Assembly: GCA_900549415.1 (NCBI GenBank)
Contig: URNX01000008.1
Coordinates: 26,029 to 90,028, forward strand
Reading direction: 5' to 3'
Length of the DNA stretch: 64,000 nt
Source: an uncultured bacterium
GTDB taxonomy: Bacteria > Verrucomicrobiota > Lentisphaeria > Victivallales > UBA1829
Shown here: positions 25,459 to 34,665 of the stretch, in pieces
How the letters are laid out: each line of letters starts with the position of its first letter
Numbering within the stretch: the stretch's first letter is position 1
Notes under the pieces: model-generated
Database searches by the model: none
Told to the model about the DNA's origin: nothing
The model's input: only the letters and a program-made list of their open reading frames with translations
Made by a program: the position numbers and the translations under genes

Positions 25459-26410
25459 TTCCGCCGCATCCGGGCTTCTGCCGCCGCACCGCAGCCTGCT
25501 GCGGCGGCTTTGCGCCCGGAAACTGGCGCTGATCTCTCTGATCGTCACTCTCTGCTACCTCGGAATCGCCGTTTTCGCGGAAGGATACGCCGTCTACTGC
25601 TCGCGCACGCACTCAGAACCCGTCTATCAGCTCCGCGATGAAAACGCGCGCAACCGCCCGCCCTCCTCCGCGCACTGGCTCGGAACCGATTACCTCGGAC
25701 GCGATGTGCTGACCCGCGCGGTCTTCGCCACCCGGACCGCTGTCAAAGTCGGACTCGTCGCCTCCTGCATCGCGACTCTGTTCGGCGTTGCGCTCGGAGT
25801 CTGCGCGGGCTACTTCGGGGGAACAGCCGACGATCTCGTTGTCTGGGTCTACAGCACGTTTGCCGCGATGCCCTCGCTGCTGTTCATTCTTGCGTTCGCC
25901 CTTCTTGTTTCGAAAGGATTCCTCGCACCTTCCCTGAAAAGCGTTTTTGATTCGGTCGCGGCCCTGCTCGGAACCGAGCCAGGCATGCTAGCGGTCTATC
26001 TGGGAATCGGTCTGACCGGCTGGGTTTCGCTCTGCCGCGTGGTCCGTGCGGAGGCGATGCGCATCCGCGACGCGCAATATGTTCAGGCGGCGCGCACACT
26101 CGGTGCCTCCTCCTTTTCCATCATTTTCCGCCACGTTCTGCCGAATCTGATGCACCTCGTCATCATCTATTTCACCATGCAGTTCGCGTTCGCGATCATG
26201 ACGGAAGTCATTGTGAGCTATCTCGGACTCGGCGTTCAGTTCGAACCCAGCTGGGGCGTAATGATCGCCGACGGACAGGAACGCCTCTGGCGCGGCGTCT
26301 GGTGGGAAGTCGGCGCCGCAACGGGTTTTATGTTCGTTTTGGTGCTCTGCCTGAACATCCTCGGCGACGCCCTCCGCGACGCGCTCGATCCTTCACTTCG
26401 CGGCAGCTGA
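25451..26410 (+). CDS. ABC transporter permease, DppC/OppC type
   Basis: The 319-residue protein has an N-terminal membrane helix followed by the OppC-type N-terminal segment HWLGTDYLGRDVLTRAVFATRTAVKVG, about five further helices, and the cytoplasmic EAA loop VRAEAMRIRDAQYVQAARTLGASSFSIIFRHVLPN, which contacts the ATPase. Relatives import di- or oligopeptides or nickel. No ATPase, binding protein or DppB partner is adjacent; the gene overlaps mnmG by 8 bp. It may team with subunits encoded elsewhere. Confidence 0.9.
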   Translation: MPDSAASGLLPPHRSLLRRLCARKLALISLIVTLCYLGIAVFAEGYAVYCSRTHSEPVYQLRDENARNRPPSSAHWLGTDYLGRDVLTRAVFATRTAVKVGLVASCIATLFGVALGVCAGYFGGTADDLVVWVYSTFAAMPSLLFILAFALLVSKGFLAPSLKSVFDSVAALLGTEPGMLAVYLGIGLTGWVSLCRVVRAEAMRIRDAQYVQAARTLGASSFSIIFRHVLPNLMHLVIIYFTMQFAFAIMTEVIVSYLGLGVQFEPSWGVMIADGQERLWRGVWWEVGAATGFMFVLVLCLNILGDALRDALDPSLRGS

Positions 26411-27103
26411 CCGCCGGACAAGCTCCCGGAACAGCGCCATTTCGCGCCCGTCTTTGAGGAACATGTGCTCCGGGTGCCACTGAACGCCCCAGATGAAGTC
26501 TTTGCCGTCGACCGCGATTGCCTCGACAAGCCCGTCCTCCGCCACAGCCATGACAGTCACATCCGGCGCGGTGTCTTTGACTCCCTGATGATGAAAGCTG
26601 TTGACCGCGAGTTTTTCCGTTTCCAGCAGCTCATGCAGCGGCGTTCCGGGAATAATCCGGACGTCATGCACGGGGATATCGCGCGGAGGAGGCTGGCTGT
26701 GCATGATTTTTGTTCCGGTCTGCGATGGCAGATCCTGCCAGAGCGTCCCGCCGAGCCCGGCGTTGATAAGCTGAATTCCGCGGCAGATTCCAAGCAGCGG
26801 CAGATTGTACTTCATCGCATAACACAAAATCAGATAATCGGTCTGATCGCGGGTTTCGTTTGGCGTTCCACATTGCGGAAGCGGCGTTTCACCATAGATT
26901 TTCGGGTCGACGTCCTGCCCGCCGGTCAAGACAAATCCGGAACAGACGGACGCCGCCGCGCAGATATCTTCCGAGGTTCCTTCCAGCGGCAGAATCACGG
27001 GAACTCCTCCGGCATGGCGGATTGCATTCATGTAGTCTGGAAGCATCCAGATGCTGTTTCTTTCGTCGTCGAACAGCGGAGCGATACCGATCAGCGGTTT
27101 CAT
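26393..27103 (-). CDS. gamma-glutamyl-gamma-aminobutyrate hydrolase-family protein (PuuD-like, class I glutamine amidotransferase fold)
   Basis: The 236-residue protein carries the catalytic triad of the family: Cys107 in LGICRGIQLINAGLGG, and His210 and Glu212 in GVQWHPEHM. Typical PuuD/peptidase C26 blocks FVLTGGQDVDP and NSFHHQGVK are present. Relatives cleave gamma-glutamyl-GABA in putrescine degradation or related amide bonds. No putrescine gene is adjacent, so the substrate is open. It ends convergently with the permease gene, overlapping by 18 bp, and lies 110 bp past the giant surface protein gene. Confidence 0.87.
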   Translation of the reverse strand: MKPLIGIAPLFDDERNSIWMLPDYMNAIRHAGGVPVILPLEGTSEDICAAASVCSGFVLTGGQDVDPKIYGETPLPQCGTPNETRDQTDYLILCYAMKYNLPLLGICRGIQLINAGLGGTLWQDLPSQTGTKIMHSQPPPRDIPVHDVRIIPGTPLHELLETEKLAVNSFHHQGVKDTAPDVTVMAVAEDGLVEAIAVDGKDFIWGVQWHPEHMFLKDGREMALFRELVRRSAAAK

Positions 27104-27175
27104 TTTCCTTCTCCTTTAAAATAAAAAAGAGACAATTATGCGTAACATAACTGCCTCTCTGGAGATTTACTATAC

Positions 27176-27216
27176 ACTGCCGCCCGAAAAAATCAAGCGG
27201 CAGTTTTATGTTTTTT
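27176..27216. terminator. hairpin at the end of the giant surface protein gene
   Basis: ACTGCCGC (27176-27183) pairs with GCGGCAGT (27197-27204). The T-rich tail TTTATGTTTTTT is on the plus strand, while on the minus strand the stem is not followed by a T-run, so the direction of termination is uncertain. It most likely ends the minus-strand giant gene or protects its mRNA. Confidence 0.4.
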
Positions 27217-30200
27217 ACGCGATAACCGTCCAGTTGGAATCGACTCCGCGTCCGACTTCGCACCACTTGGAGAAATCGCCGCCGTCGTAGTAGCCGAGCA
27301 TGCCGGTCGATTTCTGACGGACAAGCAGATCGTCCTTCTTGTCGCCGTTGTAATCGCCCGCGCCGACCACGAACCAGTCATTCGCATCAAGCTGACCGAG
27401 CTTTTTCCAGGACTTGGTGAGACCGTCTTCAAGCTTGACGACCAGTCCATTCTGGTTGTTGAAGAGAATCATATCATCCTGACCGTCGCAGGAGAAGTCG
27501 CCGATTGCGGCGAATTCCCATCCCTGCGCGCTTCCGAATCCGGTTCCGAGATTCGTGAGATTTCCGTTGATGTCGGTCGTGTAGAACGTTCCCTGATAAT
27601 CGAAGAGAATTTCCGCTTTGCCGTCGCCGTTGAAATCTCCGGCGCCCTTGAGCACCCAGTCGCCGCTGAATCCGCCCTTGATCTGAGTCCAATTGTCAGT
27701 TCCATCGGTCCATACGCCGAGGACTCCGTTATCCTGATCGTGCCAGATGATGGAGCTTGTTCCGCGGGTTCCGGTAATATTGGCGACTTTGACATTCCAG
27801 TTGATATTATCCGTGTTCGTCAGATAGCCGATGTTGACCCACTTGCTCGTGTCGCCGCCGTCATAGTAGCCGATGTAGGCACCCTTGACGCCGTTGACTG
27901 TAACGTTGCCGACGAGAACGATATCCGCCTTGCCGTCGACGTTCATATCGAACGCGCCCTTGACTTCCCAGTCCGTCGGCTGAGCCATGCCCTGCCCCTG
28001 CCAGGAGGAGGTTCCGTTCATCCAGAAGCCGAGCTGGTTGTCTCCGCCGGTGTACTGGAAGAGGATATCGCTGATGTTGTTTCCGTCGATATCGCCTTTG
28101 GCATTGAAGTAGGTATAGGTAATCTTGTTGCTGATCACGCTTTCCAGACCGGAGCCGTCAACCGCGCTGACCCAGAAAGTGCGGTTTCCGGAAGGAGCAG
28201 TGCCGTAAAGCCCCGCAAGCACCTTGCCTGCGGAGACATAGGTCAGCATGTCGCCGTCTTTGTAAGTGTCATAAACGGTGGTTTCCTTGCCGTTGCTCGT
28301 ATAAATCTTGTAGCTCTTGATGCCGTACGCATCATAGACCGGATCCCATTCAATGAGATAGAGAGAACCCGGATAATCCTTCATGTACTGCTTGTACGCG
28401 GCTTTCTGAGCATCGGTCAGGCCGCTGAACTCTTCTCTGGAAAGATCGTCTTCCGTGACTGCGCGAACCTCTTTGAGCTTCGGTGCATTCGGAGCATAAT
28501 AGTCGTTGGTCGGACGATTGATATCTTCATCGAAGAAGCGGAACTTGTTGATCTGATCCAGCGTTCTGCTGTTGCCGTAAGCATCGCTAACCGTAACCTT
28601 CCAGTAGACATACGGAGGAAGCGCATCGCCTTCGCGCCAGTCGTTGTGTTTCAAACTGTCGGCATATTTTGCCAGATAGGCGATCAGGTTGTTGTAAGAG
28701 TTCAGCGAATACGTTGTAACGCTTCCGGTTCTGGCGAATTTCTCCGTAGAAAAGACATCGTCGGTGCAGTTTGCATCCGAGTAGAATGTAACCTGATAGT
28801 ACACTCCCGATACATCCGTGAACTCTCCGCCGATGCTGAGCGTAAGATCAAGGCTGCTCGGCTGACGGACCTGGACATAATTCGGTCCGCGCGGATCGTC
28901 AACCATTTCCCAGTCGATCGTGAGAGTGGACTTCGTGGTCGTTGTATCGAAATCGCCCTGCGGAGTTGTAACCTTGATGGTAATCGTTTCGCCAGCCATG
29001 AGCTTGCCGGATTCATTGCCGGCTTTATCGCGGGCGGCGACAGCCCAGTAGTAGGTTCCATCGCCGAGCCCCATGTTTCTCATATCTTCGTTGTTCATCG
29101 AAGTGAACGTGCCGTCAATGGTGATTGCGATGGCATCGCTCATATCAGAGCTGGTGCTGAAGTAGAGAACATAACCGCTGAGACCGGAAACGGCCTCTTC
29201 CGCAGAAATCTGTCCGTCGACAGCTGCGCTCCAAGCAAAATAATAGGTTCCGTCGACTCTGGTCGAACCGATATCGGATGCCGTAAAACTCGGACCGTGA
29301 ACGTCTCCGCTCGGCATATACGTTGCGGAGGAGTAGGTCAGGCTGCCGTCTGCATTTCTCTTGACCAGACGATACTGGAGATTATTCTGCGAAGCGGGAA
29401 TCGTGAATGTGAACCCAATCGTATCCTGAGAAAGGACATTGGTCCAGTCATCCGAACCGATTGCGGCACTCTGCAGAATATAGGTTCCGGCGGTTCCGCC
29501 GTCGGTCCAAGTAATGGTAACAGAAAGAGTGTTGCTGTCCACATAGGAAACCGTAATGGACTCATTCATGAACGCCGGGTCGTTAAACGGCGTCCAGAAG
29601 AAGGAGTTCGAGTTCTGATCCAAATCAAACTGTTTGCCGGAGGAGAAACCTTTGGAGTCAATGGCTTCAACCGCCCAGTAGTAACCGGATTTTCCGGCAA
29701 GACCGTCGAGACTGGAAATCGTTACCGAAAGATTGTCTGCTGCCGAAACCGAGCGCACAAGCTCCCAGTTGGTTCCGTCGACACTGATGTAGACGTTGTA
29801 TCCGGCAATCAGGTACGGGTCGCCGAGAGCGTCCTTCCAGCTCAGGGTAACTGTAAAGTTCTGATTGTCTCCGGAGACCACAGGCGCATACATATTGCCC
29901 GGGTTGAAGGTGATTGTACCGGGCTGCGTGGCGATGATCGTCGTAATGTCCGTAGTTGCGGTATTGCCGGCTTTATCTTCCACGCACAGACGCCAGTAAG
30001 TCGGGCATTCGCCATTGCTGTTCGCGGGAATGTCGCGGGTATCAATGCCGGCTGCCGTATATTCGAATTTGCCGTTGCCAAAGACCGAATCATCAAAGGT
30101 TTTGACCGTAACCCAGACCTCGTTGCCATCCGCGGCGAGCTTGCGGTACTGGAGCGTGTAGAGTTTGACGCCGGAGGGACCGCCGGCGACTTCACCGCTG

Positions 30201-33200
30201 CCGGCGATGTCCGTCGCCTGATTGATTGTAAACGTAACGACAAGGTCGATTCCGCCGGCGGCATTTGCCTTGTACTCTTGAACAAACGAAGCCAGCGCGC
30301 CGTTGACCGGAGCGGTCATATCTCCGAGAAGCGTTCCGGATTTGAGCGCTCCGCTTTCATTTCCGGCCGCATCTCTGGCGGTAATGTAATAGGTGTACTT
30401 CTGGTTAAGGGCTGAAAGCACAGTCAGAGTTGCCGAATAGATCGACTCTTTGTTTGCGGCGAGCTGATATCTCTGATATTCCGAATCACCTTCCGCTTTG
30501 TAGTAGATGATGTATTCCGTGACGCCGGACACGGACTCGTCCACCGCCATTTCCTTGTTCCAGGACCAAGAGATGGTGTTCGCGACATAATCGAAACTCG
30601 TCGTAATTGTAATGGAATCGCAGAGCGTCGATTTCACGGGAGCCGTTCTGTCTTCGCCGACAGCCCGGTAATGGCAGGTATCGCTCCACGTGCCTTCCGT
30701 ATTGTTGTTCGAAACTGCTCTGACGCGCCAGTAGTAGTTCTTGTTGAAATCCGAGTTGGTGAGATAGAACTGGTTCACCGTCATCCGGCGGGTAAGAATG
30801 TTGTAGTTGGAATTATCGGGATCATTCCAGATTTTATTCAATTCCTCCTGAGTCAAACTGCTGTTTGAGCCGGCGTCAAAGAACTGAATTTCATAATACT
30901 GAAGTCCGGACTCAAAGGCGTTGCGCATGTCGGTCCACTCCAGAATCGAAAGGGAGCTGGAAATTTCACCAATCCGGTTGCTGATCAAATCGGTAATCTT
31001 GACTGCAGCCTCTTTCAGCGGGTCATTGTGATCCGTCATGATCGTATCCGACCACTCGCCGACCATAAGTTCTTCCGTCGAACCGACCCGTTTGACACGG
31101 AGCCTTGCTCGAACGGAATCGCCCTTCATGATATTGGCAAGTTCGTAGAACGAGGAGAGATAATCCAGCGAAACGACCGTGGAGTTCGAGTAATCATCCT
31201 GTCCGGCCTTCTTGACACTGTACTCCAGTTCAAAACGATAGCTGCTGGAAATCTTCTCCGGCAGTGTGAGACTCCAGTCCATGCGGAACACATTGCGGGA
31301 CGCATCAATTCCGCCCGTGACAGAGAGAGCATTCCGGCTCAATATTTCATCATCTACCGCAGAAGACTGCTTGTTCACCGTAATGCTCAGCTCGCCATTG
31401 TCGCCGATCCGGCCGATTGCGGTCGTGCCATCGGCAAACTTAACAAGCAGTTCACGCGAATTGTTCTGGAAAGAAAGGAACTGAGTTTCCCCTTTGTAAA
31501 CCACGGTAACGTCTTTCAAACCGCGGGCAATCGCAGAGTGGTTCAGCAGGTAATAGGTTTCACCCGATTTTGCAGTGTTCGCATCAACCACAATTGTTGT
31601 TGTTTCCGCAGAGAAGCCGTCAATGCTGGAATAGATCAGCTCCGATTCCGAAGAAGAACGAATATCGCCGTTGACGGAACCGAATTCATTCAGGACGAAA
31701 GTAAGGTTCTTTCTGCCGCCGCGGTTGACGATTTCGCCGTTGACGCGGGCATTGCTGTCAATGTAGATGATATCCGTTCCGTCGCCGAGGTCAATAGCAC
31801 CGTTGATGTTTGCTCCGGCGGCGATTTCGACTTTGTCATTGCCGCCGCCGTTATAGCTTCCGCTCCAGCCGCCGTGCTCCAGGTTCAGACTCCAGCGTCC
31901 GGACCAGAACGCATAATCAGCAAAAATATTGGAGGAAATGCGCAGCTGAATGTTTCCGCCTGTGGAGACAAGAATACCGATACTTTTTCCGCCAGCTCCG
32001 GAGGAAACAGAGATATCCCCGATAATATCGAAGGTGGAAGTAATCGTATTGAACACGGAGTCGGTACCGTTGACGAACTTGTCAGCTTGAATGCCGACGA
32101 CGAGGTCGCTTCTATCACTGGTAACCGTAATATTGGCGCCAAACGATTCCGCATTGATTGTGGGAGCGTAAACACCGATTACGCGAGTCCAGTCGTCCGA
32201 GGTTGTCGTCTTGACCGTAATATTGGCATCAATCAGACCATGTCCGTTGGCAATGCTCAGGCTTTTTCCGGCATAGAGCCCGTAGACATAAGTATTTCCC
32301 AGAGTCTGAGTGGAAATGCTGAATGAGGAATTTGTCCGGGTGAAGTTCAGATCTCCGGAGAAATAAGTTCCGACGGAGATCGTATTCTGCATATAGAGAG
32401 CGGCAGCCGTAACCGAAAGTGTATTGGTTAAAACTTCTTTCGTTCCACCGCCTCCGGAAAATTTAACGTTGGAAATTGAAGCGTCAAGTTTGCCGTTGAA
32501 GATTCCGTCCAGCGAGAAATTGTTGGCTTTCATGCCGAAGGAATACAATGATCCTGAAAGAGTCGGGGTCTTGTCGGCTCCGCTTGCCGCGACAGCAACA
32601 GTGATATTGGAAAGGCTCGCAGAAACTTGCGCGCCGAAATCGCGCTTCATCACAATATCGCCGGCTTCCGCACGAATTCCGTATGCGCCGAAGACGTTTC
32701 CGGTTGCCGATGCATCGCCTTCCGCATTATCAGTATCCGAAGTTCTGGCATAGAGCTTGACATTTGATGTTGCAGCAACGATGCAACCGGAATACTTGTA
32801 ATCACTTTTTGATCCAGTTCGGGTTCCGAAATTTCCTTCGACAAGGAGATTCCCGCCTTCCACCCAGATACCCGAAGCGGAAATATTGTTGTCGTTCGCC
32901 TTCGCATCCTTCCAAGATTTGATTGTTGCAACCTGCTGAGCCGCAAGGGTTGCAGAAAAATTGTTTTTCAGAGTCAGCGCATTTGCACGGAAAACTGCAG
33001 AGGAAAGAGTGTTGCCGGAGGAGTTGTCCGCTTTATTTTCCTCTTTCACATCACTGTAATATCCGGTGAGAGAAACATCTCCATAATTACCGACTCTTCC
33101 AGCGAGGTCGGAAATAATCGTCAAAGTCGAAGTCGGAGACGCAAATGTTGTCGACTCGTATTTACCGGAAGCGACATAGGAGCTTTTATAGATATGCCCG

Positions 33201-33577
33201 ACATGCTTTGTTGAAGTAGTTAAAATGCGGATTTTGCTGTCTTCATAACCGGACTCTTTTGCCAAGCGGCGGAGATCGCCGTTCTGAGCGGAGAAATTAA
33301 GAGTTCCGCCCTGCGTGAAAAGGATGCCGGAGGTCAGGGAAGCACTGTAATCGACCATCCTGGCAGCAATGGTAATATTATTTTCCGAATCATCAAAATT
33401 ACCCGCAATGGTCAGTTCACCCCGAATTTTGAAACTGGAATCGGAAGCGGTGCTCATGAAATCAAGTGCTCCGCCGGCCAGATCCGACATAATACTGGGC
33501 AACAAAAGTATATTACCGTAGGTTCCGGAGAAACTGTCAACGACATCGACGTAGACCGTGTATTCCAAGTAATTCAT
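27215..33577 (-). CDS. giant FN3/FG-GAP repeat surface-type protein (2120 residues)
   Basis: The N-terminal third (1 to about 640) is rich in short Ser/Thr/Asn/Gly strands like a beta-helix adhesin; residues about 750-1800 contain a series of fibronectin type III-like modules (recurring YYWAVAARDKAGNESG, YYWAVEAIDSKG, YTYYITARDAAGNESG). The last 300 residues hold at least five FG-GAP/VCBS-type acidic motifs: DIDGNNISD, DMNVDGKAD, DFNGDGKAE, DFSCDGQDD and DYNGDKKDD, a calcium-binding pattern. This is the architecture of secreted or surface proteins, but no signal peptide is visible at MNYLEYTVYVDVVDSFSGTYG. GGGAA precedes the ATG. It is transcribed alone from its own promoter. Function (adhesion or glycan binding) is inferred from the modules. 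Confidence 0.88.
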   Translation of the reverse strand: MNYLEYTVYVDVVDSFSGTYGNILLLPSIMSDLAGGALDFMSTASDSSFKIRGELTIAGNFDDSENNITIAARMVDYSASLTSGILFTQGGTLNFSAQNGDLRRLAKESGYEDSKIRILTTSTKHVGHIYKSSYVASGKYESTTFASPTSTLTIISDLAGRVGNYGDVSLTGYYSDVKEENKADNSSGNTLSSAVFRANALTLKNNFSATLAAQQVATIKSWKDAKANDNNISASGIWVEGGNLLVEGNFGTRTGSKSDYKYSGCIVAATSNVKLYARTSDTDNAEGDASATGNVFGAYGIRAEAGDIVMKRDFGAQVSASLSNITVAVAASGADKTPTLSGSLYSFGMKANNFSLDGIFNGKLDASISNVKFSGGGGTKEVLTNTLSVTAAALYMQNTISVGTYFSGDLNFTRTNSSFSISTQTLGNTYVYGLYAGKSLSIANGHGLIDANITVKTTTSDDWTRVIGVYAPTINAESFGANITVTSDRSDLVVGIQADKFVNGTDSVFNTITSTFDIIGDISVSSGAGGKSIGILVSTGGNIQLRISSNIFADYAFWSGRWSLNLEHGGWSGSYNGGGNDKVEIAAGANINGAIDLGDGTDIIYIDSNARVNGEIVNRGGRKNLTFVLNEFGSVNGDIRSSSESELIYSSIDGFSAETTTIVVDANTAKSGETYYLLNHSAIARGLKDVTVVYKGETQFLSFQNNSRELLVKFADGTTAIGRIGDNGELSITVNKQSSAVDDEILSRNALSVTGGIDASRNVFRMDWSLTLPEKISSSYRFELEYSVKKAGQDDYSNSTVVSLDYLSSFYELANIMKGDSVRARLRVKRVGSTEELMVGEWSDTIMTDHNDPLKEAAVKITDLISNRIGEISSSLSILEWTDMRNAFESGLQYYEIQFFDAGSNSSLTQEELNKIWNDPDNSNYNILTRRMTVNQFYLTNSDFNKNYYWRVRAVSNNNTEGTWSDTCHYRAVGEDRTAPVKSTLCDSITITTSFDYVANTISWSWNKEMAVDESVSGVTEYIIYYKAEGDSEYQRYQLAANKESIYSATLTVLSALNQKYTYYITARDAAGNESGALKSGTLLGDMTAPVNGALASFVQEYKANAAGGIDLVVTFTINQATDIAGSGEVAGGPSGVKLYTLQYRKLAADGNEVWVTVKTFDDSVFGNGKFEYTAAGIDTRDIPANSNGECPTYWRLCVEDKAGNTATTDITTIIATQPGTITFNPGNMYAPVVSGDNQNFTVTLSWKDALGDPYLIAGYNVYISVDGTNWELVRSVSAADNLSVTISSLDGLAGKSGYYWAVEAIDSKGFSSGKQFDLDQNSNSFFWTPFNDPAFMNESITVSYVDSNTLSVTITWTDGGTAGTYILQSAAIGSDDWTNVLSQDTIGFTFTIPASQNNLQYRLVKRNADGSLTYSSATYMPSGDVHGPSFTASDIGSTRVDGTYYFAWSAAVDGQISAEEAVSGLSGYVLYFSTSSDMSDAIAITIDGTFTSMNNEDMRNMGLGDGTYYWAVAARDKAGNESGKLMAGETITIKVTTPQGDFDTTTTKSTLTIDWEMVDDPRGPNYVQVRQPSSLDLTLSIGGEFTDVSGVYYQVTFYSDANCTDDVFSTEKFARTGSVTTYSLNSYNNLIAYLAKYADSLKHNDWREGDALPPYVYWKVTVSDAYGNSRTLDQINKFRFFDEDINRPTNDYYAPNAPKLKEVRAVTEDDLSREEFSGLTDAQKAAYKQYMKDYPGSLYLIEWDPVYDAYGIKSYKIYTSNGKETTVYDTYKDGDMLTYVSAGKVLAGLYGTAPSGNRTFWVSAVDGSGLESVISNKITYTYFNAKGDIDGNNISDILFQYTGGDNQLGFWMNGTSSWQGQGMAQPTDWEVKGAFDMNVDGKADIVLVGNVTVNGVKGAYIGYYDGGDTSKWVNIGYLTNTDNINWNVKVANITGTRGTSSIIWHDQDNGVLGVWTDGTDNWTQIKGGFSGDWVLKGAGDFNGDGKAEILFDYQGTFYTTDINGNLTNLGTGFGSAQGWEFAAIGDFSCDGQDDMILFNNQNGLVVKLEDGLTKSWKKLGQLDANDWFVVGAGDYNGDKKDDLLVRQKSTGMLGYYDGGDFSKWCEVGRGVDSNWTVIA

Positions 33578-33624
33578 TGAGGTTCCCTTTCAATAGCTGG
33601 GTTGTTCTAAATATTTCCGCTATA

Positions 33625-33653
33625 CATATAATCCTGCAAAACAGAAAAGTCAA
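33625..33653 (-). promoter_or_regulatory. promoter of the giant surface protein gene
   Basis: Minus-strand TTGACT (33653-33648), 17-bp spacer and TATATG (33630-33625), about 48 bp before the ATG. Confidence 0.6.
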
Positions 33654-33809
33654 GCATTTATTTCTCTATTTTATAAAAAAATAATGTACTCCTCTTTTTC
33701 TTTGACAATCCGGAATATTCTGCAAGCAAGTTTACTCTCTGAATTATCAAGCAAACACTGTCTTTTCCGCCTTCGGCAAAGATTTTTTCATTTTTTTTGC
33801 GTTTCGCAT

Positions 33810-33837
33810 TTGCTTTTTGCAAAGAACGGTGTATATT
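33810..33837 (+). promoter_or_regulatory. promoter of tRNA-Lys
   Basis: TTGCTT (33810-33815), 16-bp spacer and TATATT (33832-33837) in the context ACGGTGTATATTGTAG, about 34 bp before the tRNA. The same context occurs at rnpB and mnmG. Confidence 0.6.
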
Positions 33838-33871
33838 GTAGACATCTGCCAAAGATATGGCAAACGAAAGT

Positions 33872-33947
33872 GAGTCGGTAGCTCAGTCGGTAGAGCATCG
33901 CCCTTTTAAGGCGGTGGTCCAGGGTTCGAGCCCCTGCCGACTCACCA
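33872..33947 (+). tRNA. tRNA-Lys (anticodon TTT)
   Basis: The cloverleaf is complete. The acceptor stem is GAGTCGG/CCGACTC, the D arm GCTCAGTCGGTAGAGC, the anticodon stem-loop CGCC-CTTTTAA-GGCG with anticodon TTT, the T arm CAGGG-TTCGAGC-CCCTG, the discriminator A, and CCA is encoded. It is the only tRNA I found in the window. Confidence 0.97.
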
Positions 33948-34009
33948 TTTTTGTTTTAAACCAGCCGGTTTTCCGCTTTTGCAGACTACATCTTCCGCAA
34001 TCCGCTGTT

Positions 34010-34035
34010 CTCCGGTCTTAAACCGGAGTTTTTTG
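34010..34035 (+). terminator. intrinsic terminator between tRNA-Lys and gmk
   Basis: Stem CTCCGGT (34010-34016) pairs with ACCGGAG (34022-34028) around a 5-nt loop, followed by six T. The T-run ends 4 nt before the gmk ATG, and the only Shine-Dalgarno-like GGAG of gmk is inside the 3' arm. Confidence 0.75.
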
Positions 34036-34038
34036 TAT

Positions 34039-34665
34039 ATGGACAATATCCAGCGTCTTGGAATCGCTCTCATCCTGTCCGGTCCCAGCGGATCCGGGAA
34101 ATCCAGTATCAGCAAAGAAATCATGAAACGTCATCCCGACGTCGCCTTCTCCATTTCGTGCACCACGCGCGCGCCGCGCGGAACCGAACAGGACGGCGTC
34201 GACTACCATTTTCTCTCCCGCGAAGATTTCCGGAAGAAAATCGAAGCCGGAGATTTCATCGAATACGCCGAAGTCCACGGGAATTATTACGGAACACTCA
34301 AATCCGAAGTCATCGACCGCGTCACAAAGGGAATCGACGTCATCCTTGATATCGACGTTCAGGGAGCGGCGAAGGTTCACGAACTCTGCAAGACAAATGA
34401 GATTTTCCGCGACTGCGTCGAATTCGTTTTTGTCGCCCCCCCCTCCCACGCCGAACTCGAACGCCGCCTCCGCGGACGCGGCACCGATGCGGAAGAGGTC
34501 ATTTTGAAGCGTTTAAAGAATTCCATACTTGAAATTTCCCGCTGGAGGGAGTATTCTTATCTGCTGATCAATGACGACTTTGCGAATGCCGTGGAAAAAT
34601 TCAACGCGCTCCTCCTCGCATTCCGCATGTCCACCAAACGATGGAAAGAGGATATCAATGCCTGA
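34039..34665 (+). CDS. gmk: guanylate kinase
   Basis: ATG 34039 gives a 208-residue protein starting MDNIQRLGIALILSGPSGSGKSSISKEI, with the P-loop early as in all guanylate kinases, then SISCTTRAPRGTEQDGVDYHFLSREDF and DFIEYAEVHGNYYGT, which bind GMP, and ILDIDVQGAAKV. It phosphorylates GMP to GDP. An in-frame start 20 codons upstream would place the terminator inside the gene, so it is rejected. The 3' end overlaps coaC by 8 bp. In many bacteria gmk lies next to coaBC, as here. Confidence 0.95.
   Translation: MDNIQRLGIALILSGPSGSGKSSISKEIMKRHPDVAFSISCTTRAPRGTEQDGVDYHFLSREDFRKKIEAGDFIEYAEVHGNYYGTLKSEVIDRVTKGIDVILDIDVQGAAKVHELCKTNEIFRDCVEFVFVAPPSHAELERRLRGRGTDAEEVILKRLKNSILEISRWREYSYLLINDDFANAVEKFNALLLAFRMSTKRWKEDINA

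Noticed and set aside
27740..30415. An 891-codon open frame on the plus strand inside the giant surface gene
   Set aside because: Antisense of the FN3/FG-GAP reading frame, without a ribosome site or family pattern.
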